64,000 bases of DNA from Propionibacteriaceae bacterium (GTDB lineage: Bacteria; Actinomycetota; Actinomycetes; Propionibacteriales; Propionibacteriaceae). The translations under genes were made by a program, and so were the position numbers. The notes below the pieces were generated by a model that was not told the origin of the DNA, searched no databases, and was given only the letters and a program-made list of their open reading frames with translations. Position 1 is the first letter of the stretch, and each line of letters starts with the position of its first letter. The DNA lies in the NCBI GenBank assembly GCA_016717345.1, contig JADKFR010000002.1, positions 62,001-126,000 of the forward strand, written 5' to 3'. Shown here one piece after another: positions 9,373 through 17,903 of the stretch.

Positions 9373-11108
9373 TCACCCAGGCACGTAGGCCCTCATCGCC
9401 AGGCGCCCGGCGCGCAGCGGATCGGGGCCGAGGGCGTCCGCCATGGCAGCGGTCAGCCTGGCCAGCCCGGGCCGATCACGTAACACCCCGCCTGGGCCGG
9501 GGTAGGCGGCGTGGAAGTCGTCGAGGGGCAAGCCCTGTGGATTCGTGACAATCACCGGACGCGTGGTCGCCAGGAAGTCGGTGGCGACGCTGGAGATGTC
9601 GGTGATGAGGACGTCGGCGGTCGCCAGGCAGTCGTTCAGCGACAGCTCGGGATGCCGGGCAACGATCACGTGGTGCCCCCGGTCTCCAGCAGGGACTCGA
9701 CCTCGGCGATCGCGCCCAGCATGGACGGCCGAACGACCCCGCTGGCGGGGTGGGGCTTGAACCACAACGACGCCTGCGGGAACTCGGCCAGCACCTGCCG
9801 GACCAAGGCGGGCCCCATCACGTCGAGGGAGGTGTGGCTGGTGTGGTCGTAGTAGCCCTCGAAGGTGGGGGCATACAGGACGGTGGGCCGGGCGGCACCC
9901 GTGGGGCCGACCGGAAGGTGTTCCACCTGTGGCCGTCCGATGATCACGAAGCGGTCGCGGGGAACGTCCACCCCCGCCGAACGGTAGCGCTCGATCGCTG
10001 CGGGGCCGGCCACCCAGACCTCGTCGAAGGCTCGCGCCTGGGCATTGGCGCTGGTGGCCTTGTCCGAATCGCCATGCAACAGCATCACGTGGCGACGCGT
10101 CGGGTCGCGCAGCAGGTGGGCGTTCTTCTCGCCGTAGGCCAGGTAGAAGGCGACCGTGATGCTCGGCAGGGTGAGCCGCTCGACGTGCCGGGTGCTGGGC
10201 GCGTAGACCACCGGGACCCGGGTCGGCACCAGCGGCCGCAACTGGCTGGCTTCGCGCACCACCATCAGCCCGTTCAGCGGGGTGGCCTCGAAGACCGGGG
10301 CCCACTGGTTGACGATGTAGCGCGACTGCGCAGCCCCCAGCGACACGTACACCAGGTAGGTGGGGTCGCCCGCGCTGAGTTCAGCGAGGAGGGCCGCCTC
10401 GTCGTCGGCCTGGCGCGAGAGCAGCCGACGGGCCTCCCGCGACCGCCACGGGCCGCCGCCCAGGGGGGCCGGCGATCCCCGCAGGACGAGCCCCCAGGGC
10501 AGCCATGGCGCGTCGGCGGCGGCCAGCGCCTGCGACCAGGGCGGCACCCTCGTCAGCGAGCAGGAGGTCCGGCGTCCCCACCCCGCCGGCGTAGAGGCGC
10601 GGCGTGCGTTGCAACGGCGGGCCGGCTGCGCGGCGCTTCCGGGGGGAAAGCGCAGCGGCGGCGCCGAACGCCACAGCCAGGTCGCCAGGGCCCCCAGGGC
10701 GATCCAGACGACGTGAACCAGCAGCACCGTCAGCGCAAAGCCGATCCAGGCCGGTGCCGGTGCGGGAAGTCAGGGCGGCGGCGATCAGGCTCTTCACGAG
10801 GCGCGCACCTGGTCGGGGCGCGGGCCCCCCAGACCCACCAGCCTGGCTCCATGGGGCAGTCCACCGGGTCACCAGCCAGTCCAGCACGGCGCCGAGCCAG
10901 CCGACAGCGACGACCGGGGCACCGGTCAGCCGCCGGCCAGCAGCGCCAAGGTGGTGCTGACCATGAGCAGCGCGAGTGGCCGGCTCCTGCCCGGGGTGAC
11001 GGCCAAGCCGGCCGGCAGCCAGGCGGCCGGCCGGGCGGCTCGGGCCACCTCTTCCCATTCCGGAGCCGGGGCGCGTCCGAGGCTCGCGATGGATCTGCCG
11101 CGCTTCAC
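9373..11108 (-). pseudogene. CDP-glycerol glycerophosphotransferase-like protein, interrupted by several frameshifts
   Basis: Probable membrane-associated transferase that adds glycerol-phosphate units to a wall teichoic acid-like polymer. The catalytic region resembles the Glyphos_transf family: VMLLHGDSDKATS, VWVAGPAAIERY, VIIGRPQVEHL, LYAPTFEGYYDHTSHTSL and LWFKPHPAS. After a frame change near 9668 comes LATADVLITDISSVATDFL. The N-terminal half, from a GTG near 11108, contains hydrophobic segments spread over alternating frames between about 10920 and 10540. At least five indels are needed to restore it. A further shift near 9375 would extend the end to 9317 and give about 597 residues. 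It shares a cluster with the TagGH-type exporter. Confidence 0.7.
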
Positions 11109-11143
11109 GCGCCAGCCTAGCCCGGCCAGACTAATGGGCTCTC

Positions 11144-12064
11144 TCAGGCGCGAATCGCAACGTGAACGTGGTCGAAGTGGTTGGCGGTGATGCCCCCACG
11201 GTTTGCCATGTGGCGCCAGTGCGGCGTCCGGGGAGTCCAGATCTGCTGCTCGAAGATGATGTGGTCGATGTTGAAGGCCTTGGCGTGGGCGATCAGGTAG
11301 TTGGCGATCCGGTGGCCCAGCGCACTCTCGGCGCCCGGGGTGAGCATGATGTCCAGCGCCCGCCCGTTCTTGTGGAAGGGCAGCCCGCCGGCCCGCCAGC
11401 CGCCGTAGGAGTTGACGCCCGGGAACAGCGCACACACGGCCCGGTGGATCCGGATGGTGTCGGCCCGCAGCCGGCTCTCCACCGCGGAGCCCTGCTTGCA
11501 CGGGGCGGCCGACACGCCGTCGGCTACAGCAGCCGGAGCGGTGTCACTGAGCTTGTCGGCCAAGACCCACCCGGTGGCCTTCCCGGCCTCGACCTTGCGG
11601 TAATCGCCCTTGATGGTCGAGGTCGCCAGCACCTTGGTGCCGGCGCTGATCGACGCCAGGACGCTGGCCTTGGACGACGCTGACTGACGAAGGTTGAGCG
11701 AACCGGTGGTGTAAAGGGGCGTCACGCTGGCCAGGTCGGCCACGGCCTCGTCCAGCTTGCTCTGGCTCAGTTGGTGCACCTGCACCGTCCGGACCGCGCT
11801 GCGATCCAGCACTGTCAGGTCGCGTCCCTGAGGCGAGGCGGTGGGTGCGTCGAGGACGACCGACGATGTGGAGTGACTGAAGGCAACAGTTCCGGTGGTG
11901 GCGGTGATGGCCAGGGCTGCGATCCCGATTCCGGCTCGCAGCGCGACCTGATTGCGCGAACGCGCGGCCACGCGGCGCGGCGTCGAGGTACCAGCTGCGC
12001 CGACGGCGAAGGCCGCCAGGGGCTCGCTCTCGCTCGGCAGTGCTCCACGCCGGGGTTCGTACAT
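11144..12064 (-). CDS. Membrane-anchored SH3-domain protein with ARB_07466-like C-terminal domain
   Basis: Predicted cell-envelope protein. The ATG at 12064 (MYEPRRG) follows AAGGTAAGGACAAAG, a better ribosome site than the GTG at 12085. One transmembrane segment near residues 42-60 is followed by a Ser/Thr-rich linker. A bacterial SH3 module follows (around 115-180: LYTTGSLNLRQSASSKASVL to GKATGWVLADKL), then a C-terminal domain with FHKNGRALDIMLTPG and HFDHVHVAI. That last module is the ARB_07466-type domain of actinobacterial secreted proteins and carries His/Asp residues like those of peptidase-related folds. A role at peptidoglycan is inferred from the SH3 module; catalysis is not shown. 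It is the first gene upstream of the glycerophosphotransferase-like gene. Confidence 0.75.
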   Translation of the reverse strand: MYEPRRGALPSESEPLAAFAVGAAGTSTPRRVAARSRNQVALRAGIGIAALAITATTGTVAFSHSTSSVVLDAPTASPQGRDLTVLDRSAVRTVQVHQLSQSKLDEAVADLASVTPLYTTGSLNLRQSASSKASVLASISAGTKVLATSTIKGDYRKVEAGKATGWVLADKLSDTAPAAVADGVSAAPCKQGSAVESRLRADTIRIHRAVCALFPGVNSYGGWRAGGLPFHKNGRALDIMLTPGAESALGHRIANYLIAHAKAFNIDHIIFEQQIWTPRTPHWRHMANRGGITANHFDHVHVAIRA

Positions 12065-12219
12065 CTTTGTCCTTACCTTGGTCACCGTCGAACGACGATC
12101 AACTTTCCTCAGAATACTCTAAGAAATCCTCAGGATGCAAGGTTGACGTTCAGGATTCCGGATCGGCGCCGCAGCCGCTACTCTCCGAACTGCCCATGAA
12201 CACCGGAGCGGGAGGTCCC

Positions 12220-12534
12220 ATGAGACTGATTCTGGCCACGCTGGGATGCCTGCTCGCCCTGATGGCCTGGGTGGGCGCCCCCCTGGCAGCCACCCCGGCC
12301 CTCGCGCAGCCGCTTCCCGTCGCGCCACAGGCCTCCCCGAGCCCGACCCCGACACCCGCCGCCGTGAGCCCCGCCGCGAGTCGCGGCCCCCAGGCCGACC
12401 CGGAGGGCGACAGCGTCGTCCGGCTGGCCATCGTCGTGGGCGTCGGACTGATCGGCACCGTGGTGCTGCTCCTGATCGTGGGCGCCCTGGCCCGCCGTCG
12501 CTACCGCCGCCCGGAAGACCCCGAGGATGAGTGA
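12220..12534 (+). CDS. Small secreted/membrane protein, unknown function
   Basis: A 104-residue protein beginning MRLILATLGCLL at an ATG behind a GGAGCGGGAGGT ribosome site. It has an N-terminal signal peptide ending near LAATPALA, a Pro/Ser/Thr/Ala linker, and one C-terminal membrane helix (about residues 72-95: RLAIVVGVGLIGTVVLLLIV). A short basic, then acidic, cytoplasmic tail follows. Its end overlaps the start of the DsbA-like gene by 8 bp, so the two are probably translated together. I do not recognise the family; an accessory role for the thioredoxin-like partner is a guess from coupling only. Confidence 0.7.
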   Translation: MRLILATLGCLLALMAWVGAPLAATPALAQPLPVAPQASPSPTPTPAAVSPAASRGPQADPEGDSVVRLAIVVGVGLIGTVVLLLIVGALARRRYRRPEDPEDE

Positions 12535-13306
12535 GCCGTCCCTGACGCCTCGGCCGGCCGGGACCTCCCGCCTGGCGTGGGGCCTGGTGATCGTGCTGGG
12601 CCTGGCCGTGGTCGTCCTGGCCGGACTGGTGGCTGTCCGCGACAAGGAGGTGGCCGACCTGCGCGCCCAGCTTCCGGCTGCAGCGAGCCCGGGCCCCTCG
12701 GGGACAGCCACCGCCTCGGCAGCACCTTCGGCGAACGTGCAGGCCGAGGAACTCATGCGGTCGCTTCCCCGCCGCCAGCAGGGCGATCCGCGGGCCCTCG
12801 GTCGCCTCGATGCCCCCGTGGTGATGATCGCCTGGAGCGACTTCCGCTGCCCCTTCTGTGCCCACTGGGCCACCACCACCCTTCCCGACCTGCAGCCGTA
12901 CCTGGATTCCGGCTCGCTGCGGGTCGAATTCCGCGACCTCGTCCTGTTCGGCGACCAGTCGAAGGCTGCCGCTGTCGCCAGCCGGGCGGCCGGGCAGCAG
13001 GGGAAGTTCTGGGAGTTCAGCGAGGCCGTCTTCGCCGCCGCGCCGACCAGCGGTCACGCCACCCTCACCAGCGACGACCTGGTGGCCTTCGCGAGGACGT
13101 CCGGAGTGCCCGACCTCACCGCCTTCGCCTCGGCCCTGGAGGACCCGGAGTTGGCCGCCGCGGTCGATGCCGAGACCACCCAGGCCCAGTCGATGGGGCT
13201 GAGCGGGACGCCGTTCTTCGTGATCAACACCACCGTGGTGTCGGGCTCTCAGCCGCTGGACGTCTTCACCGCCGCCATTGAAAGCTACGGCGGGAAGAAG
13301 GCCTAG
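12527..13306 (+). CDS. Membrane-anchored DsbA-family thioredoxin-like protein
   Basis: Thiol-disulfide oxidoreductase acting outside the membrane. The ATG at 12527 overlaps the preceding small gene. There is one N-terminal transmembrane helix (about residues 17-40), then a charged and Ala/Pro/Ser-rich linker, then a thioredoxin_4/DsbA-like domain (about 80-255). The active site is the CPFC in WSDFRCPFCAHW near residue 108. The cis-proline loop is in LSGTPFFVIN near the C-terminus. A CcdA-like membrane reductant carrier is encoded 3 kb downstream on the other strand and could be its electron partner. Whether it oxidises, reduces or isomerises substrates cannot be read from the sequence. Confidence 0.87.
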   Translation: MSEPSLTPRPAGTSRLAWGLVIVLGLAVVVLAGLVAVRDKEVADLRAQLPAAASPGPSGTATASAAPSANVQAEELMRSLPRRQQGDPRALGRLDAPVVMIAWSDFRCPFCAHWATTTLPDLQPYLDSGSLRVEFRDLVLFGDQSKAAAVASRAAGQQGKFWEFSEAVFAAAPTSGHATLTSDDLVAFARTSGVPDLTAFASALEDPELAAAVDAETTQAQSMGLSGTPFFVINTTVVSGSQPLDVFTAAIESYGGKKA

Positions 13307-13443
13307 ACCCCTACTCGACGGTCGTTCGCCGAAATTCTGAGAGCCTGGTAGGACGCTCCCGAGTTGTGCGAGCATCTGAGCCAGGGGAGCCTCGCGATCT
13401 GCCCTGGGGGACGCGATGACCCTCAACCGCGAGGGAGGGACAC

Positions 13444-15762
13444 ATGAAAACGATCATCACCCGGGTCCTGGCCATCATGCTAGGCCTGCTGCTGTTTGCG
13501 CCGGTCTCGACCCAACTCGCCACCGGGGCAGTGACACTGCGTCCGGCGACGATCAGCGTGTCGCCGGCCACGTACGTCGTCGGGGGGACGGTCACCATCA
13601 CGGCGGACTTCCCGACGGCGACGTATGACGGACTGCCGTACGGCAACAGTCCCGTCGTCACGCTCTATTCGGACCTCGGCGGCACCTTCCAGCCCGTCCC
13701 CGGGCAGACCGGGAAGACGTCCAGCAGCGGCGGCGTGTACGCGTTCAGCTACACCGTCACCGCGCCTCAGAAGGTCAAGGTCATGAATGACCCCGGCACC
13801 TACGCCGGCGGGGGCCAGGTGACCACTCCGGAGTTGACGCTGACCCCTCAGGCCCCCGGGTCTGTCGTCCTCAAGCAGGGGACGATCAGCGTGTCCCCGA
13901 GCTCCTACTACACCGGTGACACTCTCAGCGTGAAGGTGGACTTCCCCACGTCCTCGCCGTATGGCGCCTCCCCGATCCTCACGCTCTACCAGGACCTCAA
14001 CAACGGCAAGGGCTTCGTGCCCGTCGCCGGCGCCCAAAGCAAGACGTCCAGTTCCTCCGGCGTCTACACCTTCACGATGATCGTGACCCAGGCCCAGTCG
14101 ATCAAGGTGATGAACGACAAGAGCGCCAGTTACATCGGCGGGCTCCAGGTGACAACACCGGTCGTCCAGCTGACCCCGAAGCTGCGCCAGACCGGTGAGC
14201 TGTTCATGAGCCGGATCGGTGCCACCACAGGCGTCCAGGTCACCGGCAAGCTGAGCCCGGGCATCGCCGGCCAGCCCGTGGCCCTGCAGAACCTCTCGGG
14301 CAGCACCTGGAAGCAGGTCGGCGCCACGATGGCCTCGGACGCCGACGGCAACGTCACCATGGACGCCACCCTGTCCCTGCTCGCGCTCACCAGCCAGTAC
14401 ACCGCCAGGCAGTACCGGCTGGTCGGGGCTGCGTCCGGCGCCTACGTCCAGGTCACGTCGCCGACGATCAAGTTCATGGCAGGCCCCACCCAGCTGGGGA
14501 CCAACGTGATGCGGATCCGGACCGCCAAGAACGTCTACCCGTCCACCAAGGGCGTCGAGATCCCCGGCTCCGTCGTCATCGAGAAGGGTGCGGTGGTCGG
14601 TTCGCCGCTGCCGCTGGAATACATCGACCTGCGCGGAAGCTCCACAGCGGGGTACGACAAGAAGCCCTACAAGCTGAAGTTCGCCAGCAACGTCAAGCCC
14701 TTCGACGGGCTGTCCGAGGGCAAGCGGTTCAACCTCTTGGCGATGTTCCTCGACAATGCCCTGGTCCGCGACAAGATGGGTCTCGACCTGGGCCGCAAGC
14801 TCGTGCCCAACCTGCCTTGGACGCCGGGTGGCGTGTACACCGAGGTGTTCGTCAACGATCTGTACGTGGGCGCCTACCTGCTCACCGATTCCGCCAAGAT
14901 CACCGACAACGCCGTCAAGTATCCCCAACGCCAGCGGATCACCGTCCCTGACGTCAAGAAGGGGGCCCTCCTCGAGGTGGACGGCAACAGCGTCTCCTCC
15001 AGCAAGTTCGGCTTCAAGACCTCCAACGGCGTCGTGGTGGTGTTCGAGGATCCGGATGAGCGCAAGTACACCAAGCTCGGCGAAGTCGATCAGGAGGGCT
15101 ACACCGACGAGAAGAAGACGGCCGTCCAAGCCAAGGTCGTCGCCCTGGAAAAGGTTCTCTACGGCAGCAAGAGCACCGGCTTCCTGGCCAAGGTCGAAGA
15201 GTTGATGGACGTCGACGCGGCGATCGACTACTACCTGGTGAAGGAGTTCACCAAGGACAACGACGCCGACTTCTACCGGAGCCACTACTTCTCGATCAAG
15301 GACGTCTTCGTCGATCCGATGACGGACCCCAATGGCCGGATCACCTTCGGCCCGGTCTGGGACTTCGATCGCAGCGCCGGCATCATCTCCGACACCTCGA
15401 GCGCCGCCAAGGCGGTCTCGTCCAGCTCCGGGTGGTACCTGCGACCCAGTTCGGTCTACGGGAGCACGCACCTGACCCACAACACCAACTGGTTCGTGCA
15501 GCTCACCAAGTCGAGCGAGTTCATCGATCGGCTGCGGGCTCGCTGGGGCGTCGTGGACGACAAGTTCGAGGCCGTCGGCGTCACCGACGTCTACACCGCG
15601 AAGAGCCTGCTCGGCGTCGCTGCGACCAACGATTGGGACCGGTGGAAGAGCGTGACGAAGCGTTACGCCCTGCGCGCGGGGAACATCGCCGGCGAGATGG
15701 AGTATGTCGCCGACTGGTACCGCGACCGCTTCACCTGGATGAACACCAACATCTACAAGTAG
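13444..15762 (+). CDS. Secreted CotH-family kinase with duplicated N-terminal Ig-like modules
   Basis: A 772-residue exported protein. The start follows GAGGGAGGGACAC, and the signal peptide covers residues 1-26. Two ~105-residue modules lie at about 30-135 and 140-245. They are clear internal duplicates sharing TISVSP, a V(T/K)xDFPT strand, KTSSSxGVY, (V/I)KVMN and a closing VTTPxxxLTP. A linker domain follows, and then a CotH domain from about residue 345. It shows YKLKFASNVKPF, ALVRDKMGLDLGRKL, EVFVNDLYVGAYLLTDS, EFTKDNDADFYRS and the metal-binding-like VWDFDRSAG. CotH proteins are atypical secreted protein kinases known from spore coats and fungal cell surfaces. In actinobacteria they often sit on surface-protein scaffolds. 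Substrate unknown; possibly its own surface or a neighbouring secreted protein. Confidence 0.85.
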   Translation: MKTIITRVLAIMLGLLLFAPVSTQLATGAVTLRPATISVSPATYVVGGTVTITADFPTATYDGLPYGNSPVVTLYSDLGGTFQPVPGQTGKTSSSGGVYAFSYTVTAPQKVKVMNDPGTYAGGGQVTTPELTLTPQAPGSVVLKQGTISVSPSSYYTGDTLSVKVDFPTSSPYGASPILTLYQDLNNGKGFVPVAGAQSKTSSSSGVYTFTMIVTQAQSIKVMNDKSASYIGGLQVTTPVVQLTPKLRQTGELFMSRIGATTGVQVTGKLSPGIAGQPVALQNLSGSTWKQVGATMASDADGNVTMDATLSLLALTSQYTARQYRLVGAASGAYVQVTSPTIKFMAGPTQLGTNVMRIRTAKNVYPSTKGVEIPGSVVIEKGAVVGSPLPLEYIDLRGSSTAGYDKKPYKLKFASNVKPFDGLSEGKRFNLLAMFLDNALVRDKMGLDLGRKLVPNLPWTPGGVYTEVFVNDLYVGAYLLTDSAKITDNAVKYPQRQRITVPDVKKGALLEVDGNSVSSSKFGFKTSNGVVVVFEDPDERKYTKLGEVDQEGYTDEKKTAVQAKVVALEKVLYGSKSTGFLAKVEELMDVDAAIDYYLVKEFTKDNDADFYRSHYFSIKDVFVDPMTDPNGRITFGPVWDFDRSAGIISDTSSAAKAVSSSSGWYLRPSSVYGSTHLTHNTNWFVQLTKSSEFIDRLRARWGVVDDKFEAVGVTDVYTAKSLLGVAATNDWDRWKSVTKRYALRAGNIAGEMEYVADWYRDRFTWMNTNIYK

Positions 15763-15773
15763 GTCACCCAGTG

Positions 15774-15814
15774 GCAGTCCCGGGGCCGGCGCTCAGCGTC
15801 GGCGCCGGGACTGC
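15774..15814. terminator. Bidirectional terminator-like hairpin between convergent genes
   Basis: GCAGTCCCGG (15774-15783) pairs perfectly with CCGGGACTGC (15805-15814), with further inner pairing. It lies 12 bp after the CotH stop and about 20 bp after the stop of the convergent aldolase gene. There is no T-run. Confidence 0.6.
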
Positions 15815-15836
15815 TGCGTCACTGCGGGAAGCCCGG

Positions 15837-16454
15837 TCAGTCGCCGAGCCGCCAGGCCTGAGCCACCGCGCGCAGCCCGTCCAGGTCGGCGTCGACGATG
15901 AGATCGATCGTCACCAGATCCGACGGCCAGACCCCGAGTGCCCCCGACGCCAACCACAGGTCCGCCTGATAGTGCTCCAGTCGTCCGGCCGCCAGGACGG
16001 GCACCGGTGCCAGCAGTTCCGGCAGGGTTCGCGCGTAGGCGCTGCCGAAGGCCTCGCACGGGATCACTTGGACGGCGCTGGCCCCGGCCCGATACCCGGC
16101 CTGGAGTTCGGACGGGGTCAGCCCGCCCAGAATCACCGGCACCCCACCGGCGGCGGCCGCCACCTCGGCGTCAGCCACGGGACAGGCGAGCATCGCCGCG
16201 CCCGCCTCGACCGCCTCGGCCGCCGCCTCGGGGGCCAGGATGTTGTGGACGCCGATCCTGGCTCGACGACCGAAGACGGAGCGAAGGCCGGCCACCTCGT
16301 CGAGCCGGTCGGCCGGCAACGACCACACCCGGTGGCCCTCCTGCCAGAGCACCTCACAGGCGGCGATCAGGTCGTCCGGGTCGACGGCGGGCAGCGAGAG
16401 CACCACCCGGTGCAACCCCAGCTCCAACTCAGCGCGCGCCATGCTGCCCATCAT
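15837..16454 (-). CDS. KDPG aldolase-like protein (2-dehydro-3-deoxy-phosphogluconate aldolase family)
   Basis: About 205 residues with the compact TIM-barrel pattern of the Eda/KDPG-KHG aldolase family. Features include an early helix with a small conserved segment, ARIGVHNILAPEAAAEAVEAG, ACPVADAEVAAAA, VPVILGGLTPSELQAGYRAGASAVQVIP and VPVLAAGRL. The usual Schiff-base lysine lies in an FK(L/F)FPA motif. Here the equivalent position reads SAVQVIPCEAFG, so the lysine appears replaced and aldolase activity is doubtful. Starts at 16454 (MMGSMAR) and 16442 (MARAEL) are both possible. It overlaps the end of the CcdA-like gene upstream, so the two are coupled. It may be a divergent aldolase with another reaction. 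Confidence 0.6.
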   Translation of the reverse strand: MMGSMARAELELGLHRVVLSLPAVDPDDLIAACEVLWQEGHRVWSLPADRLDEVAGLRSVFGRRARIGVHNILAPEAAAEAVEAGAAMLACPVADAEVAAAAGGVPVILGGLTPSELQAGYRAGASAVQVIPCEAFGSAYARTLPELLAPVPVLAAGRLEHYQADLWLASGALGVWPSDLVTIDLIVDADLDGLRAVAQAWRLGD

Positions 16455-17280
16455 GCCGGACCCGTTGCGACCCTGCCCGCAGCAGCCACCACGCGAGGCC
16501 GCCGAGCCCGGCCAGCGCGACGCCGGCCAGCACTGCAAGATCGGGCACCGACTCCGTCCACTCCCGCAGCCCCGCCTCCAGGGACGCCTGCTCCCCCACC
16601 TGCAACCAGCCCGGAAGCAGGGCGGTGCCTTCGGTGACCATCAGCACCACGCCGATGGCCACCATCGCCAGCCCGGAGACCAGGTTGCCCACGGTGGTGT
16701 GCACCGGGCCGAGCGCGACGGGCTTGGGCCGTAGCCAGCGAGCCTCCGCCAGCCCGAACCGCCGCCAGGCGACCGCCAGCGCCAGCAACGGCACGACCAT
16801 TCCCACGGCGTACCAGAAGAACAGCATGCCCGCGTAGACCGGACTCGCGGAGAAGGCGGCGTAGGCCAGCATCGAACCGAGAATGGGCCCGCTGCAGGTG
16901 CCGGCCAGCCCGTAGCTCGCGCCGAGCACGAACACCGCGACCCCTGAGGTGGGCGGCGCGGCAGCGCGGGAGCCCGGGTAACGCCACGACACCCCCAGTG
17001 CCTGAAGCACGCCGAAGGCGATCACGACGGCGGCGCCCACGCTGATCAGCAGGCTGCGATGTGCCACGAGAGCGGCACCCAGCGCACCGGCGCCCGCCCC
17101 CAACGGGACGAGGGTCACCAGCAACCCCAGGAAGAAGACGCCGGTGCGCGCCAGCACCGTCCGCCCGCTGCCGAAGGAGTAGGCGAAGAAGGCGGGCAGC
17201 AGCATCACCGCGCAGGGGCTCAGCAGGGTGAGCACCCCACCGCCGAAGGCGCCGGCGAACCCGATCTCAACCACTCCCAC
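16429..17280 (-). CDS. CcdA-like transmembrane thiol-disulfide transporter
   Basis: Integral membrane protein of the DsbD/CcdA family, which carries reducing equivalents from cytoplasmic thioredoxin to extracytoplasmic thiol proteins. From the GTG at 17280 (VGVVEIGFAGAF; GGGAAG-like site upstream) it has about 283 residues and six or seven hydrophobic helices. The two key cysteines are present in family context: LLSPCAVMLLPA near residue 20 and GLAGTCSGPILG near residue 135. The longer open frame to 17628 has no support. It overlaps the KDPG aldolase-like gene. A DsbA-like thioredoxin protein is encoded 3 kb upstream and is the likely partner. No cytochrome c maturation genes are in the window. 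Confidence 0.82.
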   Translation of the reverse strand: MGVVEIGFAGAFGGGVLTLLSPCAVMLLPAFFAYSFGSGRTVLARTGVFFLGLLVTLVPLGAGAGALGAALVAHRSLLISVGAAVVIAFGVLQALGVSWRYPGSRAAAPPTSGVAVFVLGASYGLAGTCSGPILGSMLAYAAFSASPVYAGMLFFWYAVGMVVPLLALAVAWRRFGLAEARWLRPKPVALGPVHTTVGNLVSGLAMVAIGVVLMVTEGTALLPGWLQVGEQASLEAGLREWTESVPDLAVLAGVALAGLGGLAWWLLRAGSQRVRHDGQHGAR

Positions 17281-17413
17281 GCTTCCCGTCCGCAACGCTG
17301 CTGGGCAGGCGGATTCTCGCCCACTGAGGTCGCTCCTGGGCGTCGAGCCTACGACCCGTGACAGCGGCGCCGATCGCGTCCTAGGCTTCGGCCTATCAAG
17401 GAATGGAGGATCC

Positions 17414-17881
17414 ATGGACCTGCGCAGCGTTGCCATCCCTGCTGATTCGATCATCCGCCTCCGGCACGCCGAACCCGGCGTCGGCGGCGAGAACCTCTCC
17501 CCCGACCTCACCTGGTCCGGCGCCCCGGACGGCACCCGCAGCTTCCTGGTGACCTGCTTCGATCCCGACGCCCCCACCGGCAGCGGCTGGTGGCACCTGG
17601 TGGTCGCGGACCTCCCAGTGGGGGTCACCGGTCTTGAGGAGGGGGTTGCCGTCCCGGACGCCGCCCGCTCGTGGCCGAACGACTACGGCTACACCGGGTG
17701 GGGTGGCCCGTGGCCGCCGCCCGGACCGGCTCACCACTACGTCTTCCGGGTCGCCGCGCTCGACGTCGAGCGGCTGGAGGTTCCCGACGACACGAGCCGA
17801 GCCAACGCCCTGCTCACAGCCAGCTTCCACACCCTGGCCGAGGCGAGCTTCATCGCCACGTTCGCCAACCCAGCGAGCTGA
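17414..17881 (+). CDS. YbhB/YbcL-family (PEBP) protein
   Basis: A 155-residue phosphatidylethanolamine-binding-protein/Raf-kinase-inhibitor-like protein, cytoplasmic as no signal peptide is seen. The start ATG follows AATGGAGGA. Family signatures include GENLSPDLTWSGAP, FLVTCFDPDAPTGSGWWHLV (the DPDAP ligand-site motif) and GYTGWGGPWPPPGPAHHYVFRV, with GPxPPxGxxHHY near residues 104-114. The bacterial members bind small anionic ligands of unknown identity, and no enzymatic activity is established. It lies divergent from the CcdA-like gene and 22 bp before the DUF4031 gene, so it is likely the first gene of that pair. Confidence 0.88.
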   Translation: MDLRSVAIPADSIIRLRHAEPGVGGENLSPDLTWSGAPDGTRSFLVTCFDPDAPTGSGWWHLVVADLPVGVTGLEEGVAVPDAARSWPNDYGYTGWGGPWPPPGPAHHYVFRVAALDVERLEVPDDTSRANALLTASFHTLAEASFIATFANPAS

Positions 17882-17903
17882 CCGGAATCCGGACGGACGC
17901 GGC

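Noticed and set aside
13307..13443. Possible riboswitch in the CotH leader
   Set aside because: Some short inverted repeats occur, but no known riboswitch core could be matched.
13480..15480. 666-codon open frame antisense to the CotH gene
   Set aside because: Its translation is low-complexity Gly/Val/Asp/Arg-rich and has no start signal; it mirrors the GC-rich third positions of the real gene.
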